A DNA stretch of 31,269 nt from Acidothermaceae bacterium (GCA_025925185.1 JAICLV010000008.1:1-31269); one strand, 5' to 3'; shown: positions 1 through 8,529, numbered from the stretch's first letter. The notes: generated from the sequence alone by a model not told the origin. Numbers and translations are program-made.

Positions 1-245
1 AAGAACCGCGCGTCGCGCATGCGCCCGCCGGGCAGGTACGAACGCTCGCCGCGGTCACCGACCACCGCGGTGTGATCCCACAGGGCAGACCAGAAGTCGC
101 CGGGCCGCTCGACCGAGAAGCGGTGCAACGCCACGGAGTCGAGCAACGAGACGCCATGTCGCTCGGAGACTGCCGAGCGGAACGCCGTCATCGCCGCATT
201 GGCGACACGGTCGTCAGGAGGCGTCCAAAGAGGGGAGTCGGGCAT
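1..245 (-). CDS. aacS: Acetoacetyl-CoA synthetase (acetoacetate-CoA ligase), N-terminal fragment
   Basis: Only the first 81 codons are inside the window; the gene continues past the left edge. The reading frame starts at the ATG at 243-245 and begins MPDSPLWTPPDDRV. It then shows LHRFSVERPGDFWSALWDH and ends near GGRMRDARFF. The 'PLWTP...FWxALWD...GxRMxxARFF' pattern is the N-terminal cap of acetoacetyl-CoA synthetases, ANL-superfamily adenylating enzymes that convert acetoacetate, ATP and CoA to acetoacetyl-CoA in the cytoplasm. The start lies 8 bases after the stop of the upstream aldo-keto reductase, so the two are probably co-transcribed; the ribosome site (around GTAGGCGA) is weak. The AMP-binding core is not visible, so the call rests on the N-terminal pattern alone. 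A related acyl-CoA synthetase is the main alternative. Confidence 0.8.
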   Translation of the reverse strand, partial: MPDSPLWTPPDDRVANAAMTAFRSAVSERHGVSLLDSVALHRFSVERPGDFWSALWDHTAVVGDRGERSYLPGGRMRDARF

Positions 246-253
246 CGTGTCGC

Positions 254-1279
254 CTACGAGGCCGGGAGGCCGGACGAGATGTCGATGCCTCCCTCGACGG
301 CGTGGCGATCAATCGCGGCGAGCTCTTCGCCGTCAAAGCCGGTGTTGGCCAACGCCCCGACATTTTGCTCCAGCTGCGCCACACTGCTCGCACCGACGAG
401 CACGGAGGTGACCCGGGGGTCGCGCATCGCCCACGCAAGCGCCATCTGCGCGAGCGTCTGGCCGCGCCGCCGCGCCATGTCGTTGAGTGCGCGGATGTGC
501 TTCATGTTCTGATCGGTCAGCATGTCAGCGGTGAGGAAGCGGCCCTGCGCGGCGCGCGAGTCGGCAGGAATCCCGTTGAGGTACCGGTCGGTCAGCATTC
601 CTTGCGCCAGCGGCGAAAACGCAACGCAGCCGACACCCTCACGGCCGAGCAGGTCGAGCAGCTCCTCCTCGATCCAGCGGTTCAGCATCGAGTAGGACGG
701 CTGATGGACGAGCAACGGCGTCCCCATCTCACGCAAGATCGCGACCGCCTCCTCCGTGCGCTTGGCTGAATACGAGGAGACGCCCACGTACAAGGTTTTT
801 CCCTGCCGAACCGCGGTGTCGAGCGCCGCCAGCGACTCCTCCATCGGAGTGTCAGGGTCGAACCGGTGGTGGTAGAAGATGTCGACGTAGTCGAGACCCA
901 TGCGCCGCAAGCTCGCGTCGAGGCTCGTCAGCAGGTGCTTGCGGGAGCCGAGATCGCCGTAAGGACCGGGCCACATGTCCCAACCGGCTTTGGTGGAGAT
1001 GACGAGCTCGTCGCGATAGGGCCTGAAGTCCTCCCGCAGATGCCGCCCGAAGTTGGTCTCGGCCGAGCCGGCCGGTGGCCCGTAGTTGTTGGCGAGGTCG
1101 AAATGGGTGATGCCAAGGTCGAACGCCCGGCGCAGGATCTCGCGCTGCGTGGCGAACGGCTTGTCGTCGCCGAAGTTATGCCACAGCCCGAGGCTGATCG
1201 CCGGCAAGTCGATGCCGCTGCGCCCGCATCGGCGATACGACATCCGCTCGTGCCGACGCTCGTCGGCGAGGTAAGTCAC
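254..1279 (-). CDS. gpr: Aldo-keto reductase, GPR/YghZ type (L-glyceraldehyde-3-phosphate reductase family)
   Basis: A 341-residue cytoplasmic NADPH-dependent aldo-keto reductase. From memory it resembles E. coli YghZ/GPR along its whole length: SLGLWHNFG, FDLGITHFDLANNYGPP, STKAGWDMWPGPYG, GLDYVDIFYHHR, FSPLAQGMLTDRYLNGIP and TSVLVGASS near the cofactor site. The conserved Asp and Tyr of the catalytic set are in DLANNYG. I chose the GTG at 1279 because AAGGAG lies just upstream and the resulting start (VTYLADERRHERMSYRRCG) matches the YghZ N-terminus; an internal ATG at 1243 would drop 12 residues. It starts 11 bases after the stop of the PF04122/PQQ protein and ends 8 bases before acetoacetyl-CoA synthetase. 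In E. coli the enzyme reduces L-glyceraldehyde-3-phosphate and methylglyoxal; the substrate here is inferred. Confidence 0.92.
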   Translation of the reverse strand: MTYLADERRHERMSYRRCGRSGIDLPAISLGLWHNFGDDKPFATQREILRRAFDLGITHFDLANNYGPPAGSAETNFGRHLREDFRPYRDELVISTKAGWDMWPGPYGDLGSRKHLLTSLDASLRRMGLDYVDIFYHHRFDPDTPMEESLAALDTAVRQGKTLYVGVSSYSAKRTEEAVAILREMGTPLLVHQPSYSMLNRWIEEELLDLLGREGVGCVAFSPLAQGMLTDRYLNGIPADSRAAQGRFLTADMLTDQNMKHIRALNDMARRRGQTLAQMALAWAMRDPRVTSVLVGASSVAQLEQNVGALANTGFDGEELAAIDRHAVEGGIDISSGLPAS

Positions 1280-1290
1280 GCTTCTCCTTA

Positions 1291-3600
1291 TCAAATCGCC
1301 ACGGCGGTCAAGCCGTTCATCGTTCCAATCAACAGGAGCCCCCCAGTCAGCGTCGGTGACGCGAAGTGCGGTAGCGGGCCGACGTCGATCGTCCCGCGAA
1401 TCGCGCCAGTGGCCGCGTCGAGGGCCACCACCGAGTCGCCTTGCGTGGAGTAGACCGTGCCGTTCGCGTACACCGGCGGCCCCGTGATGTTGGACGCCGC
1501 GTGCCAAAGGACGGTCATCGTGTTTCCCGACACCGACACCGCTCGAATGCCATCGGCGCACGGAAGATAGGCGATGTTGCCACTGACCGCCGCGCCGCCG
1601 AACGGCCGGCACACGCTGGCCTGCGCGACCTGACCGCCGACACCGCCGAAATGAGTCGGCGATAGCAGGTACGCGGTGCCCCGCTTTCCTGCGATAAGGA
1701 CCTTGCCACCTACGAGCACCGGCGACATCGAGCCGAGATCGAGGTCACCGTCGTTGTCGGAGGCCCACGTGCTCGGCGCGAAGTAATCAAGTCGGGTGAG
1801 CGTCGGCGACAGCCGGGTCACCGAGTCGGAGCCGTCGTAGGTAGTGTCCGAGGTGCCGTTGCCGGCCGCGACGAGGATCGTGCCATCGGTGTCGGCGATC
1901 GGGCCGGCGGGCGCCCAGATACCGCCCTCGCGCGAGGTGGGCACCGCCCAGTCGATCAGGTCGCCGGTGCCGTTTGCGGGCACCGACACGATCTGGCCGA
2001 TGTATTGCCCGCAGTCGCCCGCCAAACCGCCGTAAGCCACGTATACGCGATTGTTCGCGACGAGAATCGCCCCGCGTTGTTGCGAAGCGAGGGGCGAACC
2101 GCTGAGCGGATCCACGGTTCTGGCGAAGACAAGAACCCCGTCGGTGAGTCGAACGGCCGCGAGGATGTGATGACCGCCCGATGTCTCCGCGACCGCGTAG
2201 ACGAGTCCGTGCACCGGGTCGTAGGCCGGCGTGCCGGTGATTCCGAGTGGGTCGATGTTGCCGCATGGCAGGGACGATCGAGGTATCGGATCGGCGATGT
2301 GGCGACACCACGCCACCGCCCCTCCCGCGCCCAATGCGAACGCGCATAGCGAGCCGCCCTCTGTGCCGACAACGGCCAGGTTGCCGATGACGATCGGTTG
2401 CCCGTATATCGCGCCGTCGAGCACTTCCGCCCAAGCATGGCGAAACATACCGAATTCCGGCCCGGCGGACGTCGTGCCGCTGCGTTGCGCGTCGTGGTGG
2501 TACGTCGGCCAGTCCGTCGCGCCGGCCGGCAAGGCGGGGGGCGCCGTCGGCGAGGTCGGCGGACTGCCCGACTGAAGACCGCTCGCGACGTCGTCCGAGA
2601 TCGCTTTTGACCCGCCGAGCACCGTGACGGACGGCGCCTTCAACGACTGCAGGGTCTCCCAGGTGTGCGGCACGACGTACGTGCCGGGCGCGAGGAACAG
2701 CGGCCGGTCCGTGGCGCCGGCCCAGGCGGCGCCGGCGAGCGCGTCGGCGAAGTCGAGCCCGGTGGCGAGCAGCGCGCCGTTGGACGCCGTGGTGCCGCCG
2801 CGCACCTGCACCAACGTCGACGCGATCGCGTCGGCGGTGGCGTAGCGGTCGGACCCGGCCATCCGCGACTTCTGGGCGCCGCCCGCCGCGCTCACGGCCG
2901 CGTCGAGCACCGCCTCGCTGACCGCCGACGTGCCACCGAGCGCGATGATCGCGGACGGATGCAGCCGGGTGATCTCGGCTGACGTGGCGGCGGGCAGCGA
3001 CTTCGGGTCGGTCAGCAGCAACGGTCCGCCCGCGACAGCGGCCAGCGCCGAGCCGGCCAGCGCGTCGGGGAACGCGGCGCCGGTGGCCAGGTAGACGTTG
3101 ACGGCGCCGTTCGGGTACGTCGCCTTCGAGATGGCCGCTGCCGTGCCGTACCGGTCGGCGCCTTGCCAACGCTGCACGTCGACACCAAGTGCGCCGACCT
3201 GCGAGGCGACCGCGCTCGAGACCGCCGCGCCGCCGCCGAGCAGCACGACATGCGCGGGCTTGAGCCGGCTGATCTCCGATTTCGCGGACGACGAGAGCGA
3301 GCCGGACGGCGTGAGCAGGAGGGGGACGCCGAGGTGTCCGGCGGCGGCCGCGCCCGCCACCGCGTCGGGGAACGTCTGGCCGGTCGCGAGCAGCAAGGTG
3401 GCGCCGGCCGGCAGGGCCGACGGCCAGCCCGCGTCGGCGATGGCGGCCGCCGTGGCGTACCGGTCGGCGCCGGCGACCCGGGTCACGGAGACGCCTGCGG
3501 CGAGCGCCGGACCGGACGTGACGATCGGGACGACGGCGCGGGCGGCGAGGGCGGCGAGGGCGGCGAGCGCTGCGACGGTGGGACCCGGTCGACTTCGCAT
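1291..3600 (-). CDS. Secreted protein: three cell-wall-binding repeats (PF04122) plus PQQ-type beta-propeller
   Basis: A 769-residue exported protein. Residues 1-35 form a signal peptide: Arg-rich start, Ala/Leu-rich core, cut probably after PALA. Residues 38-343 hold three cell-wall-binding repeat 2 units, each opening with a G(A/S)DRYxTA motif (near 44, 147 and 249) and carrying LATG..(F)PDA/ADALAG and LLGG/LGG signatures. A Pro/Ser/Thr linker (345-362) leads to a PQQ-like propeller (363-769) that opens DWPTYHHDAQRSGTT, the usual entry motif of such domains, and ends with VVALDAATGAI. It probably attaches to the envelope by the repeats and displays the propeller; no catalytic site is recognised. 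The ATG at 3600 is chosen because it begins the signal peptide and has GGTGAGG upstream. The gene sits 5 bases after the phosphopantetheinyl transferase. A TAGGGT hexamer 7 bases upstream could also give a leaderless mRNA. Confidence 0.9.
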   Translation of the reverse strand: MRSRPGPTVAALAALAALAARAVVPIVTSGPALAAGVSVTRVAGADRYATAAAIADAGWPSALPAGATLLLATGQTFPDAVAGAAAAGHLGVPLLLTPSGSLSSSAKSEISRLKPAHVVLLGGGAAVSSAVASQVGALGVDVQRWQGADRYGTAAAISKATYPNGAVNVYLATGAAFPDALAGSALAAVAGGPLLLTDPKSLPAATSAEITRLHPSAIIALGGTSAVSEAVLDAAVSAAGGAQKSRMAGSDRYATADAIASTLVQVRGGTTASNGALLATGLDFADALAGAAWAGATDRPLFLAPGTYVVPHTWETLQSLKAPSVTVLGGSKAISDDVASGLQSGSPPTSPTAPPALPAGATDWPTYHHDAQRSGTTSAGPEFGMFRHAWAEVLDGAIYGQPIVIGNLAVVGTEGGSLCAFALGAGGAVAWCRHIADPIPRSSLPCGNIDPLGITGTPAYDPVHGLVYAVAETSGGHHILAAVRLTDGVLVFARTVDPLSGSPLASQQRGAILVANNRVYVAYGGLAGDCGQYIGQIVSVPANGTGDLIDWAVPTSREGGIWAPAGPIADTDGTILVAAGNGTSDTTYDGSDSVTRLSPTLTRLDYFAPSTWASDNDGDLDLGSMSPVLVGGKVLIAGKRGTAYLLSPTHFGGVGGQVAQASVCRPFGGAAVSGNIAYLPCADGIRAVSVSGNTMTVLWHAASNITGPPVYANGTVYSTQGDSVVALDAATGAIRGTIDVGPLPHFASPTLTGGLLLIGTMNGLTAVAI

Positions 3601-3605
3601 GGGCC

Positions 3606-4211
3606 TCACCCTAGGTCGGGAAGCTCGCGCGAGTCGACCTTGACGACCTCGATCTCCTGCGCCCCGCCCTCGACGACGACCGTCGCTACGACGTCCCCGC
3701 CGAGATCCACGTCGCTCGCGTGCCAGTCCCCCGGCACACCGCCGAGGCGGGCGTCGTCCGGGTTGAAACTCGTCGAGCGCCACTCGAATCGCAAGCCCAC
3801 GCCGATCGCCTTGCCGTAGGACTCCTTGCGAGTCCACAACCGCAGAAAACCCTCATCTCGCCGGTGTTCTGGCAGCTCGTCGAGCCACGAAAGCTCCGCG
3901 GCCGAGCACACCCTTGAGCGCACAGAAGGATGCGACGGGGTGCGATCGAGCGGCTCGGCGTCGATGCCGACGCGGCTCGTGGCGAACGCGGCCGCGACGA
4001 GCCGGTCGGTGTGGCTGAGCGAGACGAACGCCGGTCGCGCCGCGCCAACGACGACGGGTTGGCCGGACTCTGTGACTTCGACCCGAGCCACGCCCGCGCC
4101 CAAGCGCGTGTCGAGCAGCCGTCGCATCAGGGACCGGCCGAATTGGCGCCGGACGCCGAGCGGCTCGGCGTCCGGCGTGACGACGTACGCGATGTGCACG
4201 AGGCGGCTCAC
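3606..4211 (-). CDS. 4'-phosphopantetheinyl transferase, Sfp type
   Basis: A 201-residue enzyme that moves the phosphopantetheine arm of CoA to a serine on acyl- or peptidyl-carrier proteins. The diagnostic motifs are present: GIDAE near residue 100 (Mg-binding Asp), and WTRKESYGKAIG near 146-157, the (W)xxKE(S/A)xxKA signature with its catalytic Glu and Lys. Length is typical of Sfp/AcpT-like enzymes, which are longer than AcpS. The start is a GTG at 4211; a short ATG frame just upstream stops after three codons and was not used. The gene begins 16 bases after the HtrA-like protease and ends 5 bases before the PF04122/PQQ gene. No polyketide or non-ribosomal peptide synthase lies in the window, so the carrier protein served is unknown. 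Confidence 0.92.
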   Translation of the reverse strand: MSRLVHIAYVVTPDAEPLGVRRQFGRSLMRRLLDTRLGAGVARVEVTESGQPVVVGAARPAFVSLSHTDRLVAAAFATSRVGIDAEPLDRTPSHPSVRSRVCSAAELSWLDELPEHRRDEGFLRLWTRKESYGKAIGVGLRFEWRSTSFNPDDARLGGVPGDWHASDVDLGGDVVATVVVEGGAQEIEVVKVDSRELPDLG

Positions 4212-4227
4212 ACCGCCATTGTGTCGG

Positions 4228-5523
4228 CTAGGAGTTCAACGCGTTGCTGCCCAAGGTGACCTTCACGGTTATCGTCTGACCGTCGCGAATCACCGTCATC
4301 GTCACGGTGGCGCCGGGCTTTTGCGCACGCACCGCCTGTTGCAGGTCCGAGCTGTCGCTGATGGTCGTGTCTCCGAACTTGGTGATGACGTCGTTCGCCT
4401 CCAGGCCCGCCTTGTCGGCCGGGCTGCCCGGCTGCACCGCCACGACGCCGGCGCCGTTTTGCGCGTCCGCGATCTGCACGCCGAGATAGGTGGTGCTTTG
4501 GGCCCCTCCGCCGCTAGCGCTCTTACCGGCCTTCAGATCGGGCAGCGCCTTGACGACGGTGTTGCTCGGAATCGTGAAACCGATGTTTTGGGCCGGCTCG
4601 CTGCTCGTGCCGGTCGCGACCGCGACATTGATGCCGACGACGTCGCCGTTGGTGTCGACCAGTGGGCCGCCGCTGTTGCCGGGGTTGATCGCCGCGTCGG
4701 TCTGCAGCAAGCCGCTCAGGTTGTCCTCGCTGTCTTGGAGGCTGCGGTCCTTCGCGGAGACGATCCCTTCGGTCACCGTGGGAGAACCGCCGTAACCCAA
4801 GGCGTTTCCGACCGCGATGACGGCGTCGCCGACCTGCACGGTGTCGGAGTTGGCGAACGTCGCGGCGGTGAGGCCGGAGACTCCGGAGACCTTGATGACC
4901 GCGAGGTCCTTCGAGGTGTCCATGCCGACGACGGTCGCGTCGTGCGTGCCGCCGTTGTTGGGCAGCGTCACCTTGATGTTCGTCGCGCCATTCACGACGT
5001 GCGCGTTCGTGACTACCTCGCCATCGGCGCTGACGATGATGCCGGTGCCCGCGCCGTCCGCCTGGAACCCGCCGAAACCACCGAAGCCGCCGCGACCATT
5101 TCCGGACGTCGTGACCGTGTCGTTGATGATGACGACGGACGGCTCGATCTTCGCGAGCGCCGACTTCACGCTCGACGAGAGTTGCGCCGCAGAAGGCACA
5201 TTCGCGACGGACGTCGATGAGGCGGCTGGCGTCGCGATCGCATTGTGGCTGCCGCTGTCGTCGATGGTGTGGACGACGGCGCCCGTCGCGGCCGCGGAGA
5301 TGACGACGGCCGCTACCACCGCGCCGCTTTGCCGAATCCATGGGCGGGTCCGCTTCGGCTTCGGCGGTGGCAACTCGTGCGCGGCGGCCGACGGCTCGTC
5401 CGGGGGCGGCGCGGCTGGCGTGACCGGCTCTGCAGAAGACGGCAAAGAGGACCACCAGGGCATCGGGTCTGGGGTCTGCTCGTCGTCCCGTTGCTTGTCA
5501 GGCTGTTGCTCATAGGGGTTCAC
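4228..5523 (-). CDS. Membrane-anchored HtrA/DegP-like serine protease (trypsin-like plus PDZ)
   Basis: A 431-residue envelope protease. Residues 1-60 are a polar, Pro/Glu-rich cytoplasmic tail ending in basic residues. One membrane helix spans about 66-86. The trypsin-like domain follows with His175 (TNAHVV), Asp206 (KDLAVI) and Ser284 (GNSGGP), and a C-terminal PDZ domain covers about 345-425 (YLGVQI...GSPADKAGLEANDVI). All three catalytic residues are intact. A Gly/Phe-rich insert (142-153) sits just before the protease core. The layout matches actinobacterial HtrA/PepD proteins, which handle misfolded exported proteins. The start is a GTG at 5523 with a strong GGAGGAG upstream. It heads a run of five closely spaced minus-strand genes and may share a transcript with the secreted propeller protein. 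Direct repeats upstream are candidate regulator sites. Confidence 0.95.
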   Translation of the reverse strand: MNPYEQQPDKQRDDEQTPDPMPWWSSLPSSAEPVTPAAPPPDEPSAAAHELPPPKPKRTRPWIRQSGAVVAAVVISAAATGAVVHTIDDSGSHNAIATPAASSTSVANVPSAAQLSSSVKSALAKIEPSVVIINDTVTTSGNGRGGFGGFGGFQADGAGTGIIVSADGEVVTNAHVVNGATNIKVTLPNNGGTHDATVVGMDTSKDLAVIKVSGVSGLTAATFANSDTVQVGDAVIAVGNALGYGGSPTVTEGIVSAKDRSLQDSEDNLSGLLQTDAAINPGNSGGPLVDTNGDVVGINVAVATGTSSEPAQNIGFTIPSNTVVKALPDLKAGKSASGGGAQSTTYLGVQIADAQNGAGVVAVQPGSPADKAGLEANDVITKFGDTTISDSSDLQQAVRAQKPGATVTMTVIRDGQTITVKVTLGSNALNS

Positions 5524-5551
5524 CGGTCACTCCTCCGCGTCGTCCACCACC

Positions 5552-5562
5552 TGTCATTGACA
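5552..5562. promoter_or_regulatory. Short palindrome upstream of the HtrA-like gene
   Basis: TGTCATTGACA is a perfect 5-1-5 inverted repeat about 30 bases before the GTG of the HtrA-like gene. It could be an operator half-site pair, but an 11-base palindrome can arise by chance and no promoter could be assigned around it. Confidence 0.25.
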
Positions 5563-5582
5563 ACAGTCGGGGCGCTGGCTGG

Positions 5583-5597
5583 GAGTTGCCTGAGTTG
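5583..5597. promoter_or_regulatory. Direct repeat (GAGTTG x2, 9-base period) upstream of the HtrA-like gene
   Basis: Two perfect GAGTTG hexamers are separated by CCT; on the coding strand this reads CAACTC-AGG-CAACTC. Direct repeats close to one helical turn apart are typical of OmpR-family response-regulator sites, and actinobacterial htrA/pepD genes are known targets of such regulators (MprA in mycobacteria). The link is inference; the site lies about 60-75 bases from the start codon. Confidence 0.3.
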
Positions 5598-5602
5598 ACC
5601 AT

Positions 5603-5641
5603 GAAAGCAGCCGAAGAAAGCAGCCGAGGAAAGCGGCCGGC
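5603..5641. repeat. Three tandem 13-bp repeats between helD and the htrA-like gene
   Basis: The plus strand reads GAAAGCAGCCGAA, GAAAGCAGCCGAG, GAAAGCGGCCGGC: three head-to-tail copies of 13 bases with one to three changes. The array begins five bases beyond the helD stop and ends about 80 bases before the HtrA-like start. It does not form a clear hairpin with a T-run. Confidence 0.6.
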
Positions 5642-5645
5642 CGAA

Positions 5646-7880
5646 CTACGCGGAGCGGATCGACTCGAATCCTGCTGGCAGCGGCTCGCTGTGCAGCACC
5701 CGCAGTCGCTGGGTGGGCCGGGTGATCGCCACGTAGAGGTCGTTCGCCCCACGTGGCGACTCACGCATGATTCGCGCCGGCTCGACCAGCGCGACCGCGT
5801 CGAACTCGAGCCCCTTCGCCTCGGTGACCGACAGCACGGCGACCGTCGCGTCGAGCGAGTTCGCACCGCGCCCGACACTGCCGGCGGGCAACCCCTCGGC
5901 CAGGGCGACGTAAACGGCGTCGGTTTGCGAGGCGGCGCTGATGACAGCGAGCTTCCCACCACCAAGGACGTCGACCTCGGCGCGCACCCCGGCGACGAGC
6001 GCGACCGCGTCGTCCGAGGGAATCGCTTGCGCCACAGGCGGAAAGTCGCCTTCTCGGGCGGACGTGGGGGCGGGCGCGTCGATGCCCGCGCCGCGCAAGA
6101 CCGCGGTCGCGAGTCGCATGACCTGGCCCGGCGTCCGGTAGTTCACGGTCAGTTCGGCGAGTTGCCAGCGGTCACCGACGTGTGGCCCGAGCACCGACGC
6201 CCACGACTGCGCGCCGGCGGCCGACCCGGTCTGCGCGACGTCGCCCACGAGGGTCATCGATTTCGTCGGGCATCGGCGCATCAGCATCCGCCACGCCATC
6301 GCCGACAACTCCTGCGCCTCGTCGACGACGACGTGGCCGTATGCCCACGTGCGGTCGGCGATGGCGCGCTCGGCGGTCGACAACAACGGGCCGCCGTCGC
6401 CGAAGCGGTCGGCGAGTTGCTCGGCCGACACGAACGCGCCGGCGCCCGACAATTGCAGCGCCCCCCGCGCGTATTCGATCGCCGCGCGCCGCTCGGCGGC
6501 CGCCAAGCGCGCCTGCTCGGACGTCGACTCCTCCTCCCCGAGCAGCTCTGCGGCCTCATCGAGCAGCGGGACGTCGGAGATGGTCCACGCGCTGCCGCGT
6601 GGGCGATACAACGCGTCGAGTTCGGCTTCGGCGAAGAGGGGCGCCGCCTCCCTCAGCAGGCGCGGTTCGGCGTACAGGTCTTCGAGCAACCGTTGCGGGG
6701 TGAGGGGCATCCAGCTCAGATTGACCTCGCGCCGCACGTCTTTGGCGGCGCGCAGATCCGCCAGCAACTCGCGGCGATTCTCGGCGTCGAGGCGCACGCC
6801 AAGCACCCGCGCGTATTGCGAGACCAACTGGTCGAGCAGCTCTCTCACGTAGCCGACGCGCGCCACGTTGTGCGGTTTGCCGCCTCGCCGCGCCCGGGCC
6901 TGGGCGGCGGCCACCACGTGCGGTCGCAGCACCAGCTCGCGCCCCTCGACGTCCAGTTTCAAGGCGGATGACGGCACGCGCTGTCGCGCGCGCACGGCAG
7001 CGGCGACCACCGAGGCCATTCGCGGGGAGCCTTTGACGGCGGCGACCGCTGGTGCGTCGTCGGACTCGGCCGTCACTCCCGGGAAGAGTTCGCCGAGGCT
7101 GGCCATCACAACGCCGGTCTCGCCCAACGATGGCAACACTTTTTCGATGTAACGCAGGAAAACTCGGTTGGGTCCGACGACGAGCACGCCGCGCCGCTCG
7201 AGGCGGTCGCGGTAGGTGTAGAGCAGATACGCGGCGCGATGCAGCGCGACGGCGGTCTTGCCCGTGCCCGGTCCGCCTTGGACGACGAGCACCCCGCCGA
7301 GTTCGGACCGGATGATTTCGTCTTGCTCGGCTTGGATCGTGGCGACGATGTCGCCCATGCGACCGGTGCGATGCGCGTTCAAGGCCGCGAGCAGCGCGCC
7401 CTCGCCGGTGAGGTGCGACAACTCGCCGCCGTCGATGGCGTCGAGGTCGAGCACCTCGTCCTCGATCGCGACGACGGCGCGGCCACGGGTCGTGAGGTGG
7501 CGTCGCCGGACTACGTCGCCCGGTGTCGCCGCGGTGGCCTGATAAAACAGCCGCGCCGCCGGCGCCCGCCAGTCGATCAGCAGTTGCTGACGCTCCTCGT
7601 CGGACAGACCGATGCGGCCGACGTAGCGGCGGGTGCCGTCGCGGACGTCGAACCGACCGAAGCACAGCCGATCTTCGACCGCGCGCAACTGCGCGAGCCG
7701 CTGCTCGTACATCGTGGCGAACGCGTCGCGCTCGGAGCGGTTTTGATGCGTGCCGCTGGGTCGCTGGCGGCGGACGGCGGCGAGATCCGACTCCGTGCGG
7801 GCGCGCAACTCGTCGAGCCGCGCGTACAGCCGGTCGAGGTAGCTCTGCTCGCGCTCGAGCTCGGTCGGCTCGTCGGCCAC
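5646..7880 (-). CDS. helD: HelD-family RNA polymerase recycling ATPase
   Basis: A 744-residue superfamily 1 (UvrD/Rep-like) ATPase. The N-terminus (about 1-75) is a charged helical hairpin, as in HelD proteins, which insert such an arm into RNA polymerase to release stalled enzyme from nucleic acid. Walker A is GGPGTGKT (202-209), Walker B is VVVDEAQE (DEAQ at 520-523), followed by GDVAQTG (motif III region), NYRTPGQVMRLA and the C-terminal VTEAKGLEFDAV and YVAITRPTQRL motifs. Length agrees with the mycobacterial class II HelD and Streptomyces HelR. The GTG start at 7880 has AAGGAG a few bases upstream. It is transcribed divergently from the nicotinamidase across 46 bases. No rifamycin-associated element (inverted GGGGCTTGC) is visible in that gap, so rifamycin induction is not supported here. 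Confidence 0.93.
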   Translation of the reverse strand: MADEPTELEREQSYLDRLYARLDELRARTESDLAAVRRQRPSGTHQNRSERDAFATMYEQRLAQLRAVEDRLCFGRFDVRDGTRRYVGRIGLSDEERQQLLIDWRAPAARLFYQATAATPGDVVRRRHLTTRGRAVVAIEDEVLDLDAIDGGELSHLTGEGALLAALNAHRTGRMGDIVATIQAEQDEIIRSELGGVLVVQGGPGTGKTAVALHRAAYLLYTYRDRLERRGVLVVGPNRVFLRYIEKVLPSLGETGVVMASLGELFPGVTAESDDAPAVAAVKGSPRMASVVAAAVRARQRVPSSALKLDVEGRELVLRPHVVAAAQARARRGGKPHNVARVGYVRELLDQLVSQYARVLGVRLDAENRRELLADLRAAKDVRREVNLSWMPLTPQRLLEDLYAEPRLLREAAPLFAEAELDALYRPRGSAWTISDVPLLDEAAELLGEEESTSEQARLAAAERRAAIEYARGALQLSGAGAFVSAEQLADRFGDGGPLLSTAERAIADRTWAYGHVVVDEAQELSAMAWRMLMRRCPTKSMTLVGDVAQTGSAAGAQSWASVLGPHVGDRWQLAELTVNYRTPGQVMRLATAVLRGAGIDAPAPTSAREGDFPPVAQAIPSDDAVALVAGVRAEVDVLGGGKLAVISAASQTDAVYVALAEGLPAGSVGRGANSLDATVAVLSVTEAKGLEFDAVALVEPARIMRESPRGANDLYVAITRPTQRLRVLHSEPLPAGFESIRSA

Positions 7881-7914
7881 ACAACTCCTTCGGTCCGGGC
7901 GTGGAGGGGCGTTC

Positions 7915-7920
7915 TACCCT
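7915..7920 (+). promoter_or_regulatory. Candidate -10 element for leaderless pncA mRNA
   Basis: TACCCT fits the actinobacterial TANNNT -10 consensus and ends exactly six bases before the ATG of the nicotinamidase gene. That would put the transcription start on or next to the A of the start codon. No purine-rich ribosome site lies in the six-base gap. No convincing -35 hexamer is present. Confidence 0.5.
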
Positions 7921-7926
7921 ACCTGT

Positions 7927-8529
7927 ATGGGAGACCGGCGGGCGTTGATCGTGGTTGACGTGCAGCCCACGTTCTGCGAGGGCGGCGAGCTGCCGGTCGC
8001 CGGCGGCAACGACGTCGCGGCGCGCATCGCCGACTTCCTACGCGAGCGACATGCCGACTACGGCTTGATCGTGACGACCCAGGACTGGCACGTCGATCCC
8101 GGCGCGCACTTCTCCGAGCAGCCCGACTTCGTCGACACCTGGCCGCCGCACGGTGTCGTCGGCACCCCCAACGCGGACTTGCACCCGGCGCTGGCCAAGG
8201 TCCTCGAGCAGACGCCGGGCGTCGTCGCGGTTAAGAAGGGCGAACACGGGGCCGCCTACTCGGGATTCGACGGCGCCGACGAGTCCGGCCGGCCGCTGCA
8301 AGATGTGCTCACCGACGCGCGGATCGACCGCGTCGACGTTTGCGGAATCGCGGAAAGCCATTGCGTGAAGGCCACCGCGCTCGACGCGCACCGGCTCGGT
8401 CACCCGACGACGGTGCTGAGCGACCTGACCGTTCCGGTGACCCCGGAGCTTGGCGCGCGAGCCCGCGAGGAGTTGCGCGCAGCGGGGGTCGAGCTCCGGC
8501 CCGGCGCAGAAGCGGCCCGGCGTGGCTGA
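7927..8529 (+). CDS. pncA: Nicotinamidase (PncA-like, isochorismatase fold)
   Basis: A 200-residue cytoplasmic amidohydrolase converting nicotinamide to nicotinate in NAD salvage; this family also activates pyrazinamide. The catalytic triad aligns as Asp11 (VVDVQPTF), Lys104 ([13 protein letters not shown]) and Cys146 ([15 protein letters not shown]). The metal-site residues Asp53, His55, His61 and His75 (QDWH, AHF, PPHG) are also present. The loop before the nucleophile reads ESHC rather than the more usual TDYC or TDHC, but the preceding Ile-Ala is kept. The start is the ATG at 7927, just downstream of a -10-like hexamer. The stop overlaps the glycerol kinase start by 8 bases, suggesting translational coupling. 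Confidence 0.94.
   Translation: MGDRRALIVVDVQPTFCEGGELPVAGGNDVAARIADFLRERHADYGLIVTTQDWHVDPGAHFSEQPDFVDTWPPHGVVGTPNADLHPALAKVLEQTPGVVAVKKGEHGAAYSGFDGADESGRPLQDVLTDARIDRVDVCGIAESHCVKATALDAHRLGHPTTVLSDLTVPVTPELGARAREELRAAGVELRPGAEAARRG

Noticed and set aside
3601..3837. 79-codon extension of the PF04122/PQQ protein
   Set aside because: It overlaps the phosphopantetheinyl transferase gene and would bury the signal peptide.
3826..5220. 464-codon plus-strand frame opposite the phosphopantetheinyl transferase and HtrA-like genes
   Set aside because: Antisense to genes with intact catalytic motifs; Arg/Asp/Val repeats typical of shadow frames.
7881..7926. Rifamycin-associated element upstream of helD
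   Set aside because: Some helD/helR genes carry an inverted GGGGCTTGC element; none is present in this gap.
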